26,699 nucleotides of DNA from Bolinopsis microptera (lineage: Eukaryota; Ctenophora; Tentaculata; Lobata; Bolinopsidae). Location: NCBI RefSeq assembly GCF_026151205.1, contig NW_026971865.1, positions 1 through 26,699 on the forward strand, in the 5' to 3' direction. The notes under the pieces were generated by a model, which was not told the origin of the DNA, did no database searches, and saw nothing but the letters and a program-made list of their open reading frames with translations. Shown in pieces: positions 1 through 12,845 of the stretch; within the stretch, counting starts at the first letter, position 1; each line of letters opens with the position of its first letter. The translations under genes and the position numbers were made by a program.

Positions 1-3000
1 TACTTTTAAAAAATTTGATTTAATTCAGGGAAAGGGGAAAAACAAATTTTCAAAAGATTGGGGAATTTCAGATTCAAAGTTCGAAATCGATGTTGCTACC
101 TATTGGAAAAAAATTAAAGTTTTAACTGTTTGAAACTATTTCAGCCCAAGGAAGTAAAATAAATCCCTCCCCAAACAGGGTTCCCAAGTCAAGGGGACCG
201 AATTTAAATCCCGGGACATCTAAAAGGGGCCCGTTTTCTCCCAAAACCACCAAGAGGCAACCCCCCTATTTTGACGAAACAAGGATTTCCCCCGGGGTTA
301 GTTTTTTTAATAAGTGTATTTTGGTCTCTTTTTTTAATTTTCAAGGCCTTTCCCTTCTAGAGGGTGCCCTTTAGTTATAAGTCCAATGTGTTTTGTTATA
401 TGGTAAAATTCCCTTGCTAACTGAGGGTGGCCTTGTCGATTTTCTAATGCAGTAGCCTCTAAAATTTAAAATTAATTGTTTTGCACTTTCAAATTGGGAT
501 CTTGGTCCAGAGGAACCAGAATTCCCTGGTATATTTCCATAACATTTAAAAATCAAACTCAGAAGGAGGGAAAAGGGCGCCCCCCCCCAAGTTATCAAAC
601 AGTTTTTTACCTCGAGGATAAAAAATAAAGGGGGGGCCCTGGACCCAAAAAGTTACAGTCTTTTCCCTTGGGGCTTTTAATAACGCTGTTTGCCCAGTGA
701 CCGGAAAAACGATAGAGTAAGAGGAAAAAAACCGCCCGACAGAATGATTAAAAATATAAACTGGGTTTTTCCATAAACCCAACGTTGGTCATAGCCCAAC
801 CCGTTTTTTATAGGGAAAAGTTTAGTGTTAATGTTTATAGCCAAAAATGTTGTTAAAAGCAGCGTTTGGATTTTGAAAACCTTTGGGTCTTTAGTCAAGG
901 TAGACAATTTTTTGAGGAATTTTGAGCAAGCTTCAAAAATTGTGGGAAAAATTTAAAATTTTATTTATGGCTTTCCTCTACGCTTGTCTTAGTTTGATAG
1001 GAAAGTTTGGAGGGAATTGTAAATATATTTTGGGACATAAATTTTGTTTCAAGATGTTTTCAGTTTTCTAATTATTAAATAATCCTTCAGCGATTGGAAT
1101 TTTAGACGAGTGGCAAAAAAATTTTACTGGTAAAATTTGTTATTTTTATAAATTATATTAAGCGAATAAACAATTCAAAAACGGGTTTTCGCATATAAAA
1201 CTTTTTTTTAAATTAGATAGTTGGTAATTACTAAAAGTTTGTACTGTATATTTAGGTTTTTTATAATATGAAAAAAAACAATACTGCTTTTTATCATTTT
1301 TAAAAATGTAAGTTATAAAATAAAATTCGAAGAGTTAAATTCTGGGAAAAAAAATTAAAATTAATTTTTCCTTAAGTATAACGGTCTAAGGATAAATGTT
1401 TTTTCTTTATGCAACCCAATTTACAAAGCTAAACGATCACTGAGGGCATCGCCCATTTTTTTTTCTAATTTTATTGCCTTTTTTTTAAACACCAAAATAA
1501 AATTGTCCCCGAAAAGTGGTGGAATTGGCCGTATGCCCCCCCTAGTCCCCCCCCCCCCCCCGATCAAAAATGAAAAATTGAAAAAGTTATTTAATATTGG
1601 CTAAATTTCCACCTTCTACATAACGTTCCCCATATGTTTTTATTGGTGGAAATAAGTCCCACCTCTTTGTATTCCCACGATTGGAAAAAAATAAAAAATG
1701 TATAATGTAAAATGGTACAAAATTCGTGAAATAATGAAAAAAACACCCTGTTGAAATTTTTCGTTTAAATTAAAACCTAGTATTAAATTTTGAAAATTCT
1801 CCCCCCTCTTTTTCAGTTAAGTTTGTATCCCACGGGTTAATCCATATAATTGGTGGGCCACACTTTTAATAGCAACTGCCTGTAGCCTTTTTTTGTTTCT
1901 TGGGTGAACGATTCCGAAAATGAAACAATTGTAAATACATCCTACATGTTACCAAACTAATCCTTCTGCCTTGTTACAATATGTAATTACCTTTTGTCTG
2001 TTCTTTGGTTGGGGCTGGGTAATAATAAGTTTAGCAAGTTTCCTTGGAAATCACCAGGATAAACGACACTATTTTTGAAACATAAAAAAAATAAAGTTTT
2101 ATTTTTTCCTCCATTTTACAACTATAAAACGAGGAATCCAGCTGTTTTTTATTCGTAAAATTTTCCCCGCTTCTCCATTTCCACTTTCAATTTGTAAATT
2201 AAAGTTTCGGTCAAAACCTATTTTCTCCATTCTCCCCCCTTGGGCCCAAATGGTCCCCCCCTTGCCTAGTAAAAAACCCTATAAAAACTGGGGAAACCAA
2301 GGCCCCAACCCCTTTAACGACCCATAAAAGGGCCCTGCCCTTTAAAATGAAGGTTAAAACAAGGTTGATGACCCATTATAACCCCTTGACAATTTTCGCG
2401 AAACAATCTCTGAACCTTCCGAAACATTCCCCCGATTTTTAGGTTTTTTTGAAGTGTGTCCAATATGAATATTGATACTCATGATCAAAAAACCGAAAAT
2501 CAAAGGGAACCGAAAATTAAGTAAAAGAATAAGACAATATGGTGAATTGTATTATAGTTCATTATCTTTCCCTCTGGTGCAAACTATTTAATTTGGTCCA
2601 GTTAAAAACCTTCCGTACACTTGGACCCGTTGTAAAAGAAATCAACCCCAACTCGTATCAGTATCCCCTTTCACCCAGTTTTTTTTTCTAGGGCCCTTTT
2701 CTTCGGCTTGAATAGATTAAACATGGGGGGGTGACCTTCCAAGGTTTACTTTTTTTTTCCGTGGTCCTTTTGTTTATCGTAACACACTTTATCCAATGGT
2801 GTTCCCAGCTAGTTGGGAAATTGGTGTCTCAGTAAAAACGCGGACGAAATTCAAAGTACGGTGACCCCCAATAATGAGCAAACAAAATTTTGCTCAATGT
2901 AAATATTACAATTGTTTTAAACATTCCCCACATCCCAAAAAATGCTGCCCTGGAAACAATCGAACTCGACCACTACAAGGTTTTAGATTATGATTTTAGT

Positions 3001-6000
3001 AGTAACAATATAATTCCCAGTTTGCCCCCGTAAAGCCAAGCTTTCAAAAGTCCCCCCAAAGGAAACCCCTTAAGAAACATTCCCATATTGGTAAATCCAA
3101 ATTGGAATTCCAAATATTATCCATTTTGAACCTATACACCCTAAAATGAATTAATGAAATTTTATATCCCATTACTTTTGGGTAAAGTACTGGTTTTTTT
3201 ATATTTTAGACTAGAATCCAGTCCTTGAAAGCAAAGTATCCCTAAACAGTATAAAACTAGTTCCATGACATTCGTAGAAGCTTTTGGAATTTTGGAAATC
3301 CCACAGGAACCAATTTTTATAAAAACATCCACATACCAAGCGGGCTAAAATTGGGGGGAATTGCCCCGCGGTGTTTGTAAGGGAATTATACATACGAAAA
3401 AAGAAATGTTTTGTAATTCTAATCCCTGTATATATGTTCCCCAAACCAAATATGATTAATTTCAAGGGTGGTATATGCCCGGGTGGACCAGTAAATTCCC
3501 TCAGTTTCACCCCTCCAACAGAAATGTTTCAGTGTAGATGAAATTTTAAACCATCCTCCCAGAATAAAGGGGGCAAAAGAGTAAGATTTATCCCCTGGTT
3601 TTATGGGTGCCCAGTGGTAGGTGGTTAAAAATTATTGGACCTGGAATGGTTGGGGCCCAAAACATCCCTGAGGTGCCAGTGGGTTGGAAAAGACCACTGG
3701 ACAAAATTCTAACGCCTATGAAAATATTCCCCAAGGTTATTTTTGAATCTTTAAACGTCCCCTTAAAAAAAATCAGGCCGAAAAATTAAAAAATCTCGAT
3801 GATAAAATTCAGTGATGGATATATAAAGAGTAGGAATTTTTTAATATCCTAAGGATTTTTTTTTTATTGAAGCCTTAGTGGAATTTCAAAATTTAGTATT
3901 TTCTAACATCCTAAATAGATAATAGATTAAAATGTTTTCTTAATCCGTAATACCAGAATTTCCCCACCCCCCCAGAAAGAAGAAAACGGAAAAAAATCCA
4001 TGAAAGCAAATACCAGCAAAAGAAAAGATTTTCTAAAAACTAGGGGAGGAAGGGTATCAGACAGTGTTTTTTTGCCATGACTCATGTGAGCGATTCTTTT
4101 TTTTCCACCCGGCAGCGATTGAAAATGATCGGGCCATTCCTACCATAAGAAAAAATTACATTACTTAATTTTGTAGACAAATTTTCTTTTTAACCAAGAA
4201 ATTATTCCCCTGCAAATAAAGGTTAGGGGAAGTGGAGATTGATTCCGTTTTTTGAAAACCGAATAAGGTTGTTTTTGTTAAGTGAGTGCTCAATTAAAAA
4301 AAACTATACATAAATATTTCTGAGGGCCCATTGGGGGGATCCCGGCGGCCCGCCGATGAAAACCTTTAATATTACTCCCTTTTCCCAACCCCCTACGAAA
4401 ATTGAATGGTTCAAACTAAGCTAAATACCAGTTTCAATTTGATTTCCCACCTCAAGTAGAAGGAAAATGGGTTAGAAAGACCCTGGAAAGCACTAGCCAA
4501 GCCAAGCAAACCCCATTCAGATAAAGCCCCAAGGAGGTTTTCTCTACTGAGGGGAAAACATTATTGAAAACCGAGAGGGATCAAGGTTCCAACAAAAAAT
4601 AAACAACCATATTATTTTTGAAAAATTCCCTAAATCATTAGAATCCCCATTTAATAAACTAAATACATATCAAAAAAATAGTGGGCCAATGAAATATTGA
4701 CCCCCTTGTGAGCCTCGAAGGGCCAACCTTTAAACACCTTTACTCACCTTTTCAACCTTATATATAATAACTTAAATTTAATAACCTTTTAATTCATTGT
4801 AATTACAGGCCGGATTCCGTATAACGAACCCCCACAAATATTCCCAACACAAAAACTAAATCCCGAAATCCAAAACCAATGGTCCCTGGGTTTGGACCGG
4901 AGGTATTCATTCCCTCGAGAAATGGGGTAAATCAGCAGGCTAACAATGAAGTAATTTTGTGGATCCATGCCTTTGGGGGAGGACAGAAAAAAGGACCCAA
5001 CAACCACGGTCATGGGTCAATGGGTCGGTTAAAATGAAACTTTTGTAAAGTGTAAATTTTTTAATAGCTTCCCCTAACTTCAACACTGCACTCCCCACAA
5101 CAAACCTAATTTGACCCGTTTTTATAGGGGGTGTAGTGCAAATGAATGGGCAAGAATCCCGGGTAAAAACGTAAAAACTCTTTATTTTTTCAGATTGAAA
5201 TAATAATTATACTGACAAGGTAAAACCAAAATAGTAAAAAAATATCCTCCGTTTATCCCAACCCTGACCCCCCGGGGGAAAAAAACCAAAATGGTAAAAT
5301 CCTTATGGGGGGGGGGTGGGGGATGGTGACAGTGGGTAAAAAGGGAACAACAGGGAAAAATACCCTGAAAGTCTGCGACAGTTTAAAAAAGTGAAAAGGC
5401 TTTTTATTACCAATGGTAATTACCCATTATAGCTTATATAGTGGTGGGTAAATCAATATAAATTTTTTTTGTAAAGCCTATAAAAATTTATTAAATTAAT
5501 AGCCTTTATGTATAAAAATATAAAAAATTACAATGAATGATTTTTGTTATGGGGGATAAGTTGCCAAAACCCTTTACACCCCATTATAAATAACCCAATC
5601 ACCTTTTCTATAATACTGATTTGGTTTGAAATTTAATAGTAACATGAAAAATGCCCCTCTTCTAGTCCTAAACCTTCCCTAAAACCATAAGGTTCATATG
5701 GCGTGTATTGGTTTTGATATTTTTTAACCTGAAATCTGAAAAAACTTTTTCAGGATGTTTTGGAAGAAAAAAACCAAGAACTGAACGTAGGGCAGGGGAG
5801 AGCCGAAGAAAATAAAAAGCGATGTGGTTATGGAGGGTGGCTTAACAATACTTCTGCTGGGGAGCGGACCCCAAACCGTTGAATGAACAAATTTTAACCT
5901 TGTTTATCAGAGAAATTATTTCCTTGGTGGTTTTTTAAAGTTTTGACGGTTTAGTATTGGGAGATGTGACCTACCTCCCCCCTTTCCTATGAATCAGGAA

Positions 6001-6529
6001 ACCTTTATGTTTTACTCCTAATTAAAAAATTATTAAGAAAATTAGTAAGGGATGCAGAGGTATTTTTTTGATTTCCAAAAAAGAGTTAGTGGGATAACCC
6101 CCTTGTACGATCGTCAAATTTCCCCCGGAAAAAGAATATTTGGGGGATCAACCTTGTGTACAATATTGTGGTGAAAAAAACCTACCTCGAGAAAAAACAA
6201 GGAGTAAGTTTAAGGTAAATATTATGAAAAAAATTTTTACATTTTCATTGACCAATTTTGATCAAGTTATCTGGGTAAGCACTGAGGGGGGTATGTCCGG
6301 ATGCTGCTGTGGTCAGGGCCGCTCATAGAGACGAAGGTGTGGGCGACTGGCGGGAGAATGGTAGGGTGTCCATTGTACAAGTAATAAAAGTTGAAAGCAA
6401 ATTAAATTATAAAACCCAAAAACGCTTAAAAAATACCAGAAAACAAACAACAATCGCTTATAAACTTATCAACCCAACTAACTAACACCCAAAAACAAAA
6501 GCACCACAAGATACTAAGGTAATTTAAAT
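1..6529. other. AT-rich DNA without a supported gene
   Basis: I read both strands and saw no recognisable protein family, RNA gene or internal long repeat here. The short open frames (at most about 99 codons, for example 3211-3510 minus and 3607-3789 plus) lack familiar motifs and are translations of AT-rich sequence with many homopolymers. A 15-base C run at 1547-1561 and long A and T runs throughout suggest base-calling inflation, so a real exon could be hidden by frameshifts. A small perfect hairpin stem (CCAGTGG/CCACTGG) lies near 3678-3702 but has no evident role. No match to the A, B or C repeats or to the two foldback elements was noticed. Confidence 0.6.
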
Positions 6530-6845
6530 CCCCATCTTTCCATTGGCAAAGGAAGCCTGGGAGGGGGAGAGGGGCGTGTGGGTGTACTCATGTAATATTT
6601 CCCGTACCCGTTAGAGGTCGGGCGTATGCGTTTAAACCCGTGCAAAAGCGGTGTTGGGGGGGGGTGTTGGGCCGCGCTCTGGTTTTTAGTATTGGGTGGG
6701 AGGGTGTTGCCCCTTGGGCCAACCATACAAAGGCCCCAGGGAAGCTGCCCGGCTCGCCCACAAACCGAATAGAGATGAGGACTCGTAGCGACCAAACAAT
6801 GAGTGTGGAAAGGTGGTTTTTATATTGTGGAGGGAGGCCTTAATA
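6530..6845. other. GC-rich patch, unassigned
   Basis: This stretch is clearly richer in G and C than its surroundings, with a G run near 6656-6663 and several CpG sites. Frames are open on both strands over much of it (6514-6795 minus, 6640-6843 plus), which is what low-stop GC-rich sequence gives by chance. Neither translation resembles a protein I know. It could be an exon, a small CpG-rich element or simply a GC-biased repeat. Nothing here decides between these. Confidence 0.4.
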
Positions 6846-7284
6846 GGGTAAAAACAAAAGTGTTAAGCTCTGGGCGATGAATCCCGAAAAAAGTTTTACC
6901 CACTTAATATATAAAAGCCATTTTAAAGGCTTTCGATAAGTTAAAAAACCATTGATTCGGTTTCCATGTTTGCAATTTGTTTTGCCACAGAAAAGGAAAA
7001 TAATTTTAAAAAACAAGTGCTTTTTTTTTTACATTCTCCGAATAAAACGAAAACAATTTTTTTCCTCAATTACCAATTTACAGGAAAGTACATGGAAAAG
7101 AAATACAAAGGTAATACCCAAGTTGGCGGTAAAAAGATTTTGGTACATGGTGGGAGCCGGGGTCCCCCCCAGTAATGGAATTGGTTTTTTTTTAAACGAA
7201 CAAACTAGGAAGTGGTTGAAAAAATGCCCTTTACTGGTTACCCGAGCCTGAAGGGCCGCCCCCAGATGGGGTCAGAGCGAGTAA

Positions 7285-8270
7285 ATGGTTTTTTCCCTTT
7301 ACTCCCCAAAAGACAGGGTAAAAAAATTAGGTTTTATGGTTGGTTTTTCTTACTCCCCCAAAAGAATCAAGGATTTAAAAACTAAAACGATGGAAAAAAA
7401 TTTATATTTCTGGGTCCCCTCTGGCCATCGCTCATCGTTAAAAAAAAATCATTTCCGCCCCCCACAACTTTTTTTTTTGTTTCCATTCCTTCGGAGTCAC
7501 CCTTTTTTAAATCCTTCAAAAAGATTTTTCAACCTTTCCTCTGATGGAGAAAAAGTAAAATAAAGGTAAAACAATATACCTGTTGGGTGGTTATTTTATT
7601 GAAAATGTTGGGTTGGTTTTTGTTTTTCATGAAACAAAATAGGTTGGCTCCTTTTAAAAAATTTATTCAAATATTAACTTTGCCCTAGGATTAGAAAGTA
7701 CACTGGAAACAGGAATAATGATTTAGTTGTATTAACCAGTATCAGGAAAACTGGAGAAGGAGAAACTTTTTATTTGCCATGGGATTGTTTTTCCGTTCCC
7801 TCTATTGATAAAACTTATTCGAGGCGAGCCCCCAATGGTGAAGATGAAAAAACGGTGGGGGAAAACAAAATGAATCCCGATGGAAAAAACGGATAAATGA
7901 TGAAAGGGAGAAAATAATGGGAGACGAAATGAATGGAGAATGAAAAGGTGGAAAAAAAATGGACGGTGGGGGTAGATTAAGAGCAGGGACGATGAAATAA
8001 TCAGATAAACAGGGAGTTGGCATTAATCAATAAACGGAGAGCCCCCCTCTTTTGAAAAAATTGACGATCCATGGCTGGATGAAGCGAAATCGAAAATTAT
8101 TTTAATTACATTGACAATGAATGGAAACAAAAAATAAATTGTAGATTTTAATCCAGAGGCAAAGGTTATAAATTAAATTTAAAGAAAATTTCGAAGAACC
8201 CTCAATTTAAATTTAGAAGAATAGATTATAGAATATGCCCCACTTGACAAAAAATCAAGTATAAAAAATT
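7285..8270 (+). repeat. dispersed repeat C, copy 1
   Basis: This stretch aligns by eye, in the same orientation, with 25100-26010. Landmarks shared in order are a C run before an AAAGAATC-like word, an ATGGAAAAA start-like motif (7390 here, 25211 there), a TTTTTCAACCT-like word, a TTTATTCAAATATTA-like word, ATAATGAT, GGAAAACTGGAGA, CGAGCGAGCCC-like, AAAGGTGG and AACAAAAA-TAAATTG. Both copies are purine-rich on the plus strand in the distal half (about 7840-7990 here), suggesting plus-strand sense for a Glu/Lys-rich product. Both are broken by stops. In both, the frame at the ATG reads MEK, then N or I, LY, F or S, W. I do not recognise the family. It could be a decayed mobile-element ORF or non-coding repeat. 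Upstream of about 7285 the similarity is lost, so this copy lacks A and B. Confidence 0.82.
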
Positions 8271-11200
8271 GTGAAAATCTGTTTTAAAACAAACTATATT
8301 TGAATTTATTCAAAGTAAAAACCCTAAAATAGAAACTTCTCTTGCGTTTTAATTCTTAGACCGAAAATTTTTTTTTTGAATGAAATTTTTTGAACCAAGA
8401 TAGTTTGATCAAATCCACTTTAATCCAAGTGGAAAAATTACAATAAAGTCATACCCAATCAAGCTAAATTATTTTGAAGAAAAAAACCTTTTTTTGTTAT
8501 CTTGAAAGAAATCGCTTTGAATGAAAGGAAAATTATGAAAAGTATGGTACCCTAACACCCGGTAAGGAAATATTTCAGATTTCCAGCTTTTTGTTCCCTC
8601 CGAAACCCAAATTTATTACTGTTTTTCCCATTGAATTAAATTCCTTGAAATGGAAACCCCCAAACCAATGAGTTAACCTTACCTGTGGATGCACAAAGAA
8701 AAACCACGATTTGGGGGGAACTTGAAGTTAAAATGGACCCATAGAATATGAACCTTTTTGGAAAAAAAAACAGAAAATCATCAGAATTAAGAAGGAAACA
8801 ATTTTTGGGAAAGAAAAGTATTTTTTTTAACTAGAAAGCCTTTTGCCCTTGGCCCGTTTATATCCCCCCCCTCGACCCGCCGGTTTTATTCCCGTGTAGG
8901 TTAAATAAAACCCAACAACGTTTTTAAAGCGCATCCATAGAAGTCCCCCCCCCCCTTTAAACAGGTTTTATCTAATCAGAAGTTAGCAAAAGAATGGGGC
9001 GAAAACATCATTTTTTGTGCTAATAAATTCCAAAATTTAAAGGCATTTTTGCATTTGTTTTGCTTTCAATAAATTTTTATTCCATAATATTGTACGGAGT
9101 TAGTATAATAAATTTGTGGACAAACAACCTCCCATACTTATTGTTGCAAATCAAACACGAGTTGGCAATGCTTTTATTAAAACATTCCTCGGGGCAAAGT
9201 ATCCCAAAAGCCCCAATTTACAAGTTGGAAAAATGGGGGCCCCAAAGTAACTTATATCATGACCCCTACAAAACCTCTCACCCCGTCCAACCGACATAAT
9301 TTTCGACCAACCAACATATTACCCACTATTGGGTCAACTTACACCCAAAAACGCCTTAATGATGCCAGATTTAAGTTATTTTTTTTACCCGGATCCCTTC
9401 TCCACAACTACCCTAAACCACATGACCAATGACAAACCATCCCCCCCTACGGGGGACAGACCGTGAAAACTTTCATGCTACTCTGGAACATAATAAAAAT
9501 TAACGTGGAACCCGATCCCCGTAAAAGGAGTCCCCCCCAGGCCCCGTCCTGATTATCCGACCCTCCCCCACCTTTGGCCTTTTTTCCCCCCCTTTTTCTT
9601 TCTCGTGGGCCACTGCCAAGGTCCACCCTCAATAACAAAAGAAAATAAAAACAGAATTACAAGTAACATTTATCCTGTTTTGTATTAAATGAAGAAAAAA
9701 ACACATTTAGAATCGTCCTCATTGGGTATAATCCTACCGAGCACTAGCTGTAGGCTTTTTCCTCCTCTCGTTGAAGCCAACCAGGTCCCCATGAGGGGGA
9801 GGAGGCGACCTCTTCTATCAGCGTATACAGCAAATGAAGAAAAAACTGAACACTGGAGTACTGCGCATGCCGATATCGGATAATAAAGTTCCCTCATTTG
9901 TTAAAATAAAAAATGTAATTGAACATGGGACGTTCTGATAGGATGTATAAAGAAAACCTTTTTTTTAAATTTTGGTAAGGCTTTCTTTCTATAATGGTAT
10001 TTTATAGTTGGTGGTTTTTTTTTGTGTTCCCCGCCCCCGCCTCAACCAGTTGTCCCCCCAGTTATGGATTTATTTATCGTTTTTTGTCCCTATGGGAAAA
10101 CTGAGTGAATGTTTTCCCGCCATCTTAATCCGTATGTCCCGTTTTTCACTCTGGTTTTCCAACTTTACTCCCATTAATTATTGGAACATATCACTTATTA
10201 ATTTAATAATATTCAAATATCAGGGCCATAAAAGAATATAAAAAAACTTGATAAACCGATATCCAGCAGCTAAAGAAAACTCCTGTCCCCCCACCCGCCC
10301 TTATTTCTTAAGTTTTATTAATGCCATCAGCATCCGCCTTTGGTTTTTTGGTAAATTCTGGAATTATAACAGAGAAAGAAAGGCCCCAGTGAAGTCCTTG
10401 CAATTTAATCCCTTCCCCATGGCCCGATAAACCCATATTTTCGAAAAGACTCCAAAGTTTTTTTTTTTTGGAAAAAGGGGACCCAAGCCCCCTTTACGTA
10501 GAGAAAGTAAGCAAAACAAATATGTTCCCAACCCTAAAGGGCTTTCAAAACATTACTTGTAAATTCCCCAACATAAGAAGTGAAAGCCCCCGGACCCAAG
10601 TATGGGAATGGGGTCCCACCTTTGGTCCCTCTAACCCTCAGGCTTAACATGTAAAACAATTGTAGCAGGGGCACCCCCAGCCAGCACCTAATCTCTTTTT
10701 TTAAAAGACCCATTTTCCTATTATCACACCCTCCCGACAACTTCACCTCTCCAAATCCGATCCGACTGAAATTTGAAAGGCTAGTTTTCATTTCCCAACC
10801 AACCTATACTTTGGTTTTGAGTAGGGGTAAGGTTAGGGTCATTAAAATTATGAAACCCTTACCCACAAAGTACAACGGCAATCCATTCCCTTTGGGATTT
10901 CCTGAAGTTCCAAGTCGGAAAACAGATAAAACAGAAATTTTGTGGAAAAAGAATGGATGTGTGGGCAGCGTAAAGTTGGAATTAGCTCAAAAAAGACTGG
11001 GAGCAGATAGCTCTATAGGATGCAAATAGTTTCCATCCAACATTTAGAAAAGGGGGATATGAAAACCAAAGAAGCTAAACCAATGCAAACAAAAGCCTAA
11101 ACTCACATAACTCCACCAGGCAATTTTGAAGGCATCGAGAAGTTCCTCCCAAACATCTAGACAAAGTAACATTACACCCAGAGCTCTAACGAAAAAAAAA

Positions 11201-12595
11201 GTTAAACTTTTCTTCCCAGCCCGTATTTATGAAACGTTCTATACCGTTGGGAGGATATTTCTCTCCGGGGAAAAAATGGGGGAAAAAAAAAGGGGTTTTG
11301 GCACTCGAGGTCACCTTTCAGTTAAAAAAAAACTAATAATAAACCGCTCACTTATTTTCGCCTTTTAATCGGAGATATACTATGAAGTTTCCTCCACTCA
11401 AAGCAACCTTCCCCTACAAGGAGGTTAAAAAAACCCCCAGTTCCAACTACCATGGGGCCAAAAGCCAATGGAAGTGGAAAGGTTAGTTTTTTTTTAAGTT
11501 TATATTGGCAGCCCTCCGGATTTATAAATGGTGGGTTCCCCCTCGCCTTTTTTAATGAGGCATTTTGGAACTGGTGGGTGGGGGTTTTTATTGAGGAAAT
11601 GGCGGGGCCAAGGTTTGCAGCATGCCTACCGATTCTTTCTTGCGTGTGGGGGAAAACCCTTGAAATGAGCTTACTAGGAAAAAAAACGATTGTGAAGGAC
11701 CCCATAAAGTATACCCTCCAGGGAGGAAAAAAACGCCAGGAGCTAAAATTCTGGAAGCGGTTTGAAGAAGTTTAGCGGGGAAATACGAAGCTGGATAAGT
11801 TGGAGATTTGGGGGAAAAGGCCCCAAAACAGGGAGAACGGCCTCACGGAAACAAGCCTTGGGAGAAAAACTGCCCGGAAAAGTTTTTAAAGTCACGGTGG
11901 GATTTTAGAAATCACCACAAGGGGGAAAAAGAAGCCGTGCTCCCAAAGATTATACGCCCTGAAAGGTTTAGTATAAGGTTCCATTTTCACCATTTATGAA
12001 AAAAATGGTGAAGTGGGAAAAGGATTTTGGTTTTTTACGACGCAAATTGGTCCGTTGACATTTGCCGATGCCCCCCCCCCCGCCTTCTAACACTCCTGGA
12101 ACCTTATTGGTTGAACGCTCGGAAATATTGGGATGGTTTTTATATGGAAAGTTTATAGAGAATATAACTGCCAAATTTTTTAAAAGGATTCACACATTAC
12201 ATCTTTAAATATAGAGAACTAAATTTCATAATCGGATTTTATAATTTTATATTTGCACTTTCTTTTTATTTATCAGGTTTTACTGATCCCCTTTAAAAGC
12301 ATAACTACAAATGTTTTAAAATTGTTTCTAGCTTAACCCCGATTTTTTATGTATTTTATGTTTTTTTAGGAATTTATAATTTTAATTTTTACAAATTTCA
12401 ATGAGCCGTAGTTTTTTTTTTATTTTTTCTCTTTCCCAAAAAACACACTATACTTTGCTCTCCCCTGTCCCACTACCCCCCCCGAAAATCCCCCCAGTCC
12501 AAAATATCCCCGATAAGCAAAAAGCCACAAAATTATATATGGAACACACAAAATCAAAAAATAAAATGATGTTTTGGCAAATTATAATACATTAA
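8271..12595. other. AT-rich DNA without a supported gene
   Basis: No recognisable gene or long repeat was seen here. Two spots are open on both strands and were considered: 9685-9897 and 11352-11775. The 11452-11775 plus frame gives 107 residues with a Lys/Arg-rich C-terminal end that looks somewhat protein-like. The opposite frame is equally long, no family is recognisable, and there is no second copy to test conservation. C runs of about 11 occur near 8945 and at 12071-12081. A frameshifted real exon near 11450-12000 cannot be excluded. Confidence 0.55.
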
Positions 12596-12845
12596 GATGG
12601 AAGAGAGCGCACGCTCGTGTGGGACAGTCCTAAGATAAAAAAGTCGCGTATCGCAACACAAAGTTGAAAAAAATTCGCGCGGATTGACCGAAATCGCAAA
12701 AAAGCGAAAATCCCGGTAAATTGAATTTGCTAATTTTTAATAATTGTGGTAAAACGTGGGACGTAGGAATAATTTTATTCCAATGGCAATACTATAAACT
12801 GACCGCAAGACCCGACCGAACGAGTTCGCCCCAACTCGGCGCGCC
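12596..12845. other. CpG-rich patch in AT-rich surroundings
   Basis: Two clusters of CpG dinucleotides stand out against flanks that have almost none. The first, 12605-12715, contains words such as GCGCACGCTCG, GTCGCGTATCGC and TTCGCGCGGATT. The second, 12800-12845, holds CGACCGAACGAG and CGGCGCGCC. GAGTT and AACTC form a short inverted pair around 12818-12838. A C run of 14 follows at 12849-12862. I checked for a tRNA-like A box and B box and did not find a convincing pair. It may be part of a small element or a promoter-like CpG patch. No function is assigned. Confidence 0.4.

Noticed and set aside
9685-9897. Small gene on either strand
   Set aside because: Both strands are open over the same 200 bases and neither translation has a recognisable motif.
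11352-11775. A gene at 11452-11775 plus (107 codons) or 11352-11705 minus (117 codons)
   Set aside because: The two frames overlap on opposite strands, neither resembles a known family, and there is no second copy to show conservation. A frameshifted exon remains possible.
12790-12845. A tRNA gene
   Set aside because: A GTTCGCCCC-like word suggested a B box, but no matching A box, acceptor stem or anticodon arm could be drawn on either strand.
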